Origin: Ruegeria sp. PrR005 | GTDB taxonomy: Bacteria; Pseudomonadota; Alphaproteobacteria; Rhodobacterales; Rhodobacteraceae | Direction: 5' to 3' | DNA: 64,000 nucleotides | Assembly: GCF_010500245.1 (NCBI RefSeq) | Contig: NZ_JAAGOX010000002.1 | Span: forward strand, 1-64,000 | Part shown: one piece after another, positions 63,730 to 64,000 of the stretch | Layout: each line of letters opens with the position of its first letter | Numbering within the stretch: the first letter of the stretch is position 1 | Position numbers and translations under genes: made by a program | The notes under the pieces: generated by a model | What the model saw: only the letters and a program-made list of their open reading frames with translations | The model's database searches: none | What the model was told of the DNA's origin: nothing

Positions 63730-64000
63730 ATGAACGCTTTGAACCGACTTCTATCAAGCGCCGTGCTGGGTGCTGCGGTCCTGATGACCGCGCCCGCGCC
63801 GATGGCGAAGGCCGAAACCCCGCCCAACATGCTGGTGATTGCACACCGGATCGATGACATCACCACGCTGGACCCGGCCGAAAGCTTTGAATTTGCGGGC
63901 TCTGACCTCAGCCGCAACGTCTATATGCGGTTGGTGAATTTTGACCCGATGGACTTGAAGGCGGGCTATCAGCCCGAGATTGCCGAAAGCTGGACGGTGA
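63730..64000 (+). CDS. Peptide/dipeptide ABC transporter substrate-binding protein (5' part)
   Basis: The first 90 codons; the gene runs off the window. Starts at the ATG at 63730, with AGGAGAGG about 10 bases upstream. A signal peptide (about 1-28, ending near AKAE) is followed by LVIAHRIDDITTLDPAESFEF and YQPEIAESWTV, the N-terminal pattern of SBP_bac_5 (DppA/OppA) proteins. It follows the dipeptidase gene by 50 bases, so the two probably form one operon with further ABC subunits outside the window. Confidence 0.85.
   Translation, partial: MNALNRLLSSAVLGAAVLMTAPAPMAKAETPPNMLVIAHRIDDITTLDPAESFEFAGSDLSRNVYMRLVNFDPMDLKAGYQPEIAESWTV

Noticed and set aside
1-64000. CRISPR arrays, tRNA/rRNA genes, insertion sequences, phage or integron signatures
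   Set aside because: I looked for regularly spaced repeats, cloverleaf-like stretches, transposase or integrase motifs and long terminal repeats and saw none; a dedicated tRNA and repeat scan would settle this.

Overview
The window reads as chromosomal DNA of a high-GC marine-type alphaproteobacterium, most likely a Rhodobacterales (Roseobacter-group) member. The pointers are gene content (fused SoxYZ-like carrier of the quinoprotein relay type, DctP-type TRAP transporter with large DctQ/M subunits, many sugar-acid catabolic families) and tight operon packing with ATGA and TGATG start/stop overlaps. This is inference; there is no rRNA, tRNA or other taxonomic marker in the window. About 54 protein genes cover nearly everything. 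No gap without a gene exceeds 300 bases, and I saw no IS element, CRISPR array, tRNA or rRNA.

Layout. (1) 108-4653: accessory genes of a PQQ/quinoprotein oxidation system: a NosR-like membrane flavo-iron-sulfur protein, a CxxxCW protein, a periplasmic metallo-hydrolase and a SoxYZ-like carrier. The dehydrogenase they serve is not in the window. (2) 4729-8917: an RND efflux permease and its adaptor. (3) 9159-28130: a surface-polysaccharide locus with an initiating sugar-phosphate transferase, a Wzc-like chain-length kinase, a Wzy-like polymerase/ligase, two Wzx flippases, four glycosyltransferases, a sugar-transfer ATP-grasp protein, two sulfotransferases, a GMC oxidoreductase, a DegT aminotransferase and an unrecognised 501-residue protein. 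The product is probably a sulfated and perhaps aminated exo- or capsular polysaccharide. (4) 28288-34401: a TetR-led operon for a methylcrotonyl/geranyl-CoA-type biotin carboxylase, an enoyl-CoA hydratase and an acyl-CoA dehydrogenase, for catabolism of branched or isoprenoid acyl-CoA.

(5) 34630-61595: a 27-kb sugar-acid catabolic region in three transcription blocks. The minus-strand block 49834-34630 starts with a TRAP transporter. It continues through a PhyH dioxygenase, altronate-type dehydratase, MocA-type oxidoreductase, shikimate-dehydrogenase-like protein, second PhyH dioxygenase, HIBADH-family reductase, DMT exporter, KDG-type kinase, two more MocA-type oxidoreductases, a LysE exporter and an enolase-superfamily enzyme. 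The minus block 53363-50739 encodes IdnO, a tartronate-semialdehyde-reductase-like protein and a DenD-like dehydrogenase. The plus block 53459-61595 encodes IdnD, a 2-keto-3-deoxy-acid dehydrogenase, an IlvD/Edd dehydratase, a FAH-family hydrolase, a 2-hydroxyacid dehydrogenase, an enolase-superfamily enzyme, a HpcH/HpaI aldolase and a uronate dehydrogenase. Together these form several routes from aldonates and uronates to pyruvate plus C2/C3 units. A GntR regulator sits beside the TRAP genes.

(6) 61600-64000: a LysR regulator divergent from a membrane-dipeptidase-type hydrolase and the cut start of a peptide ABC transporter binding protein.

The most unusual parts are the pair of PhyH dioxygenases and shikimate-dehydrogenase-like enzyme inside a uronate-type operon, the ParB-like/nucleotidyltransferase-like protein in the polysaccharide locus, the GMC plus DegT divergent pair, and a shared palindromic motif in front of the quinoprotein relay genes.
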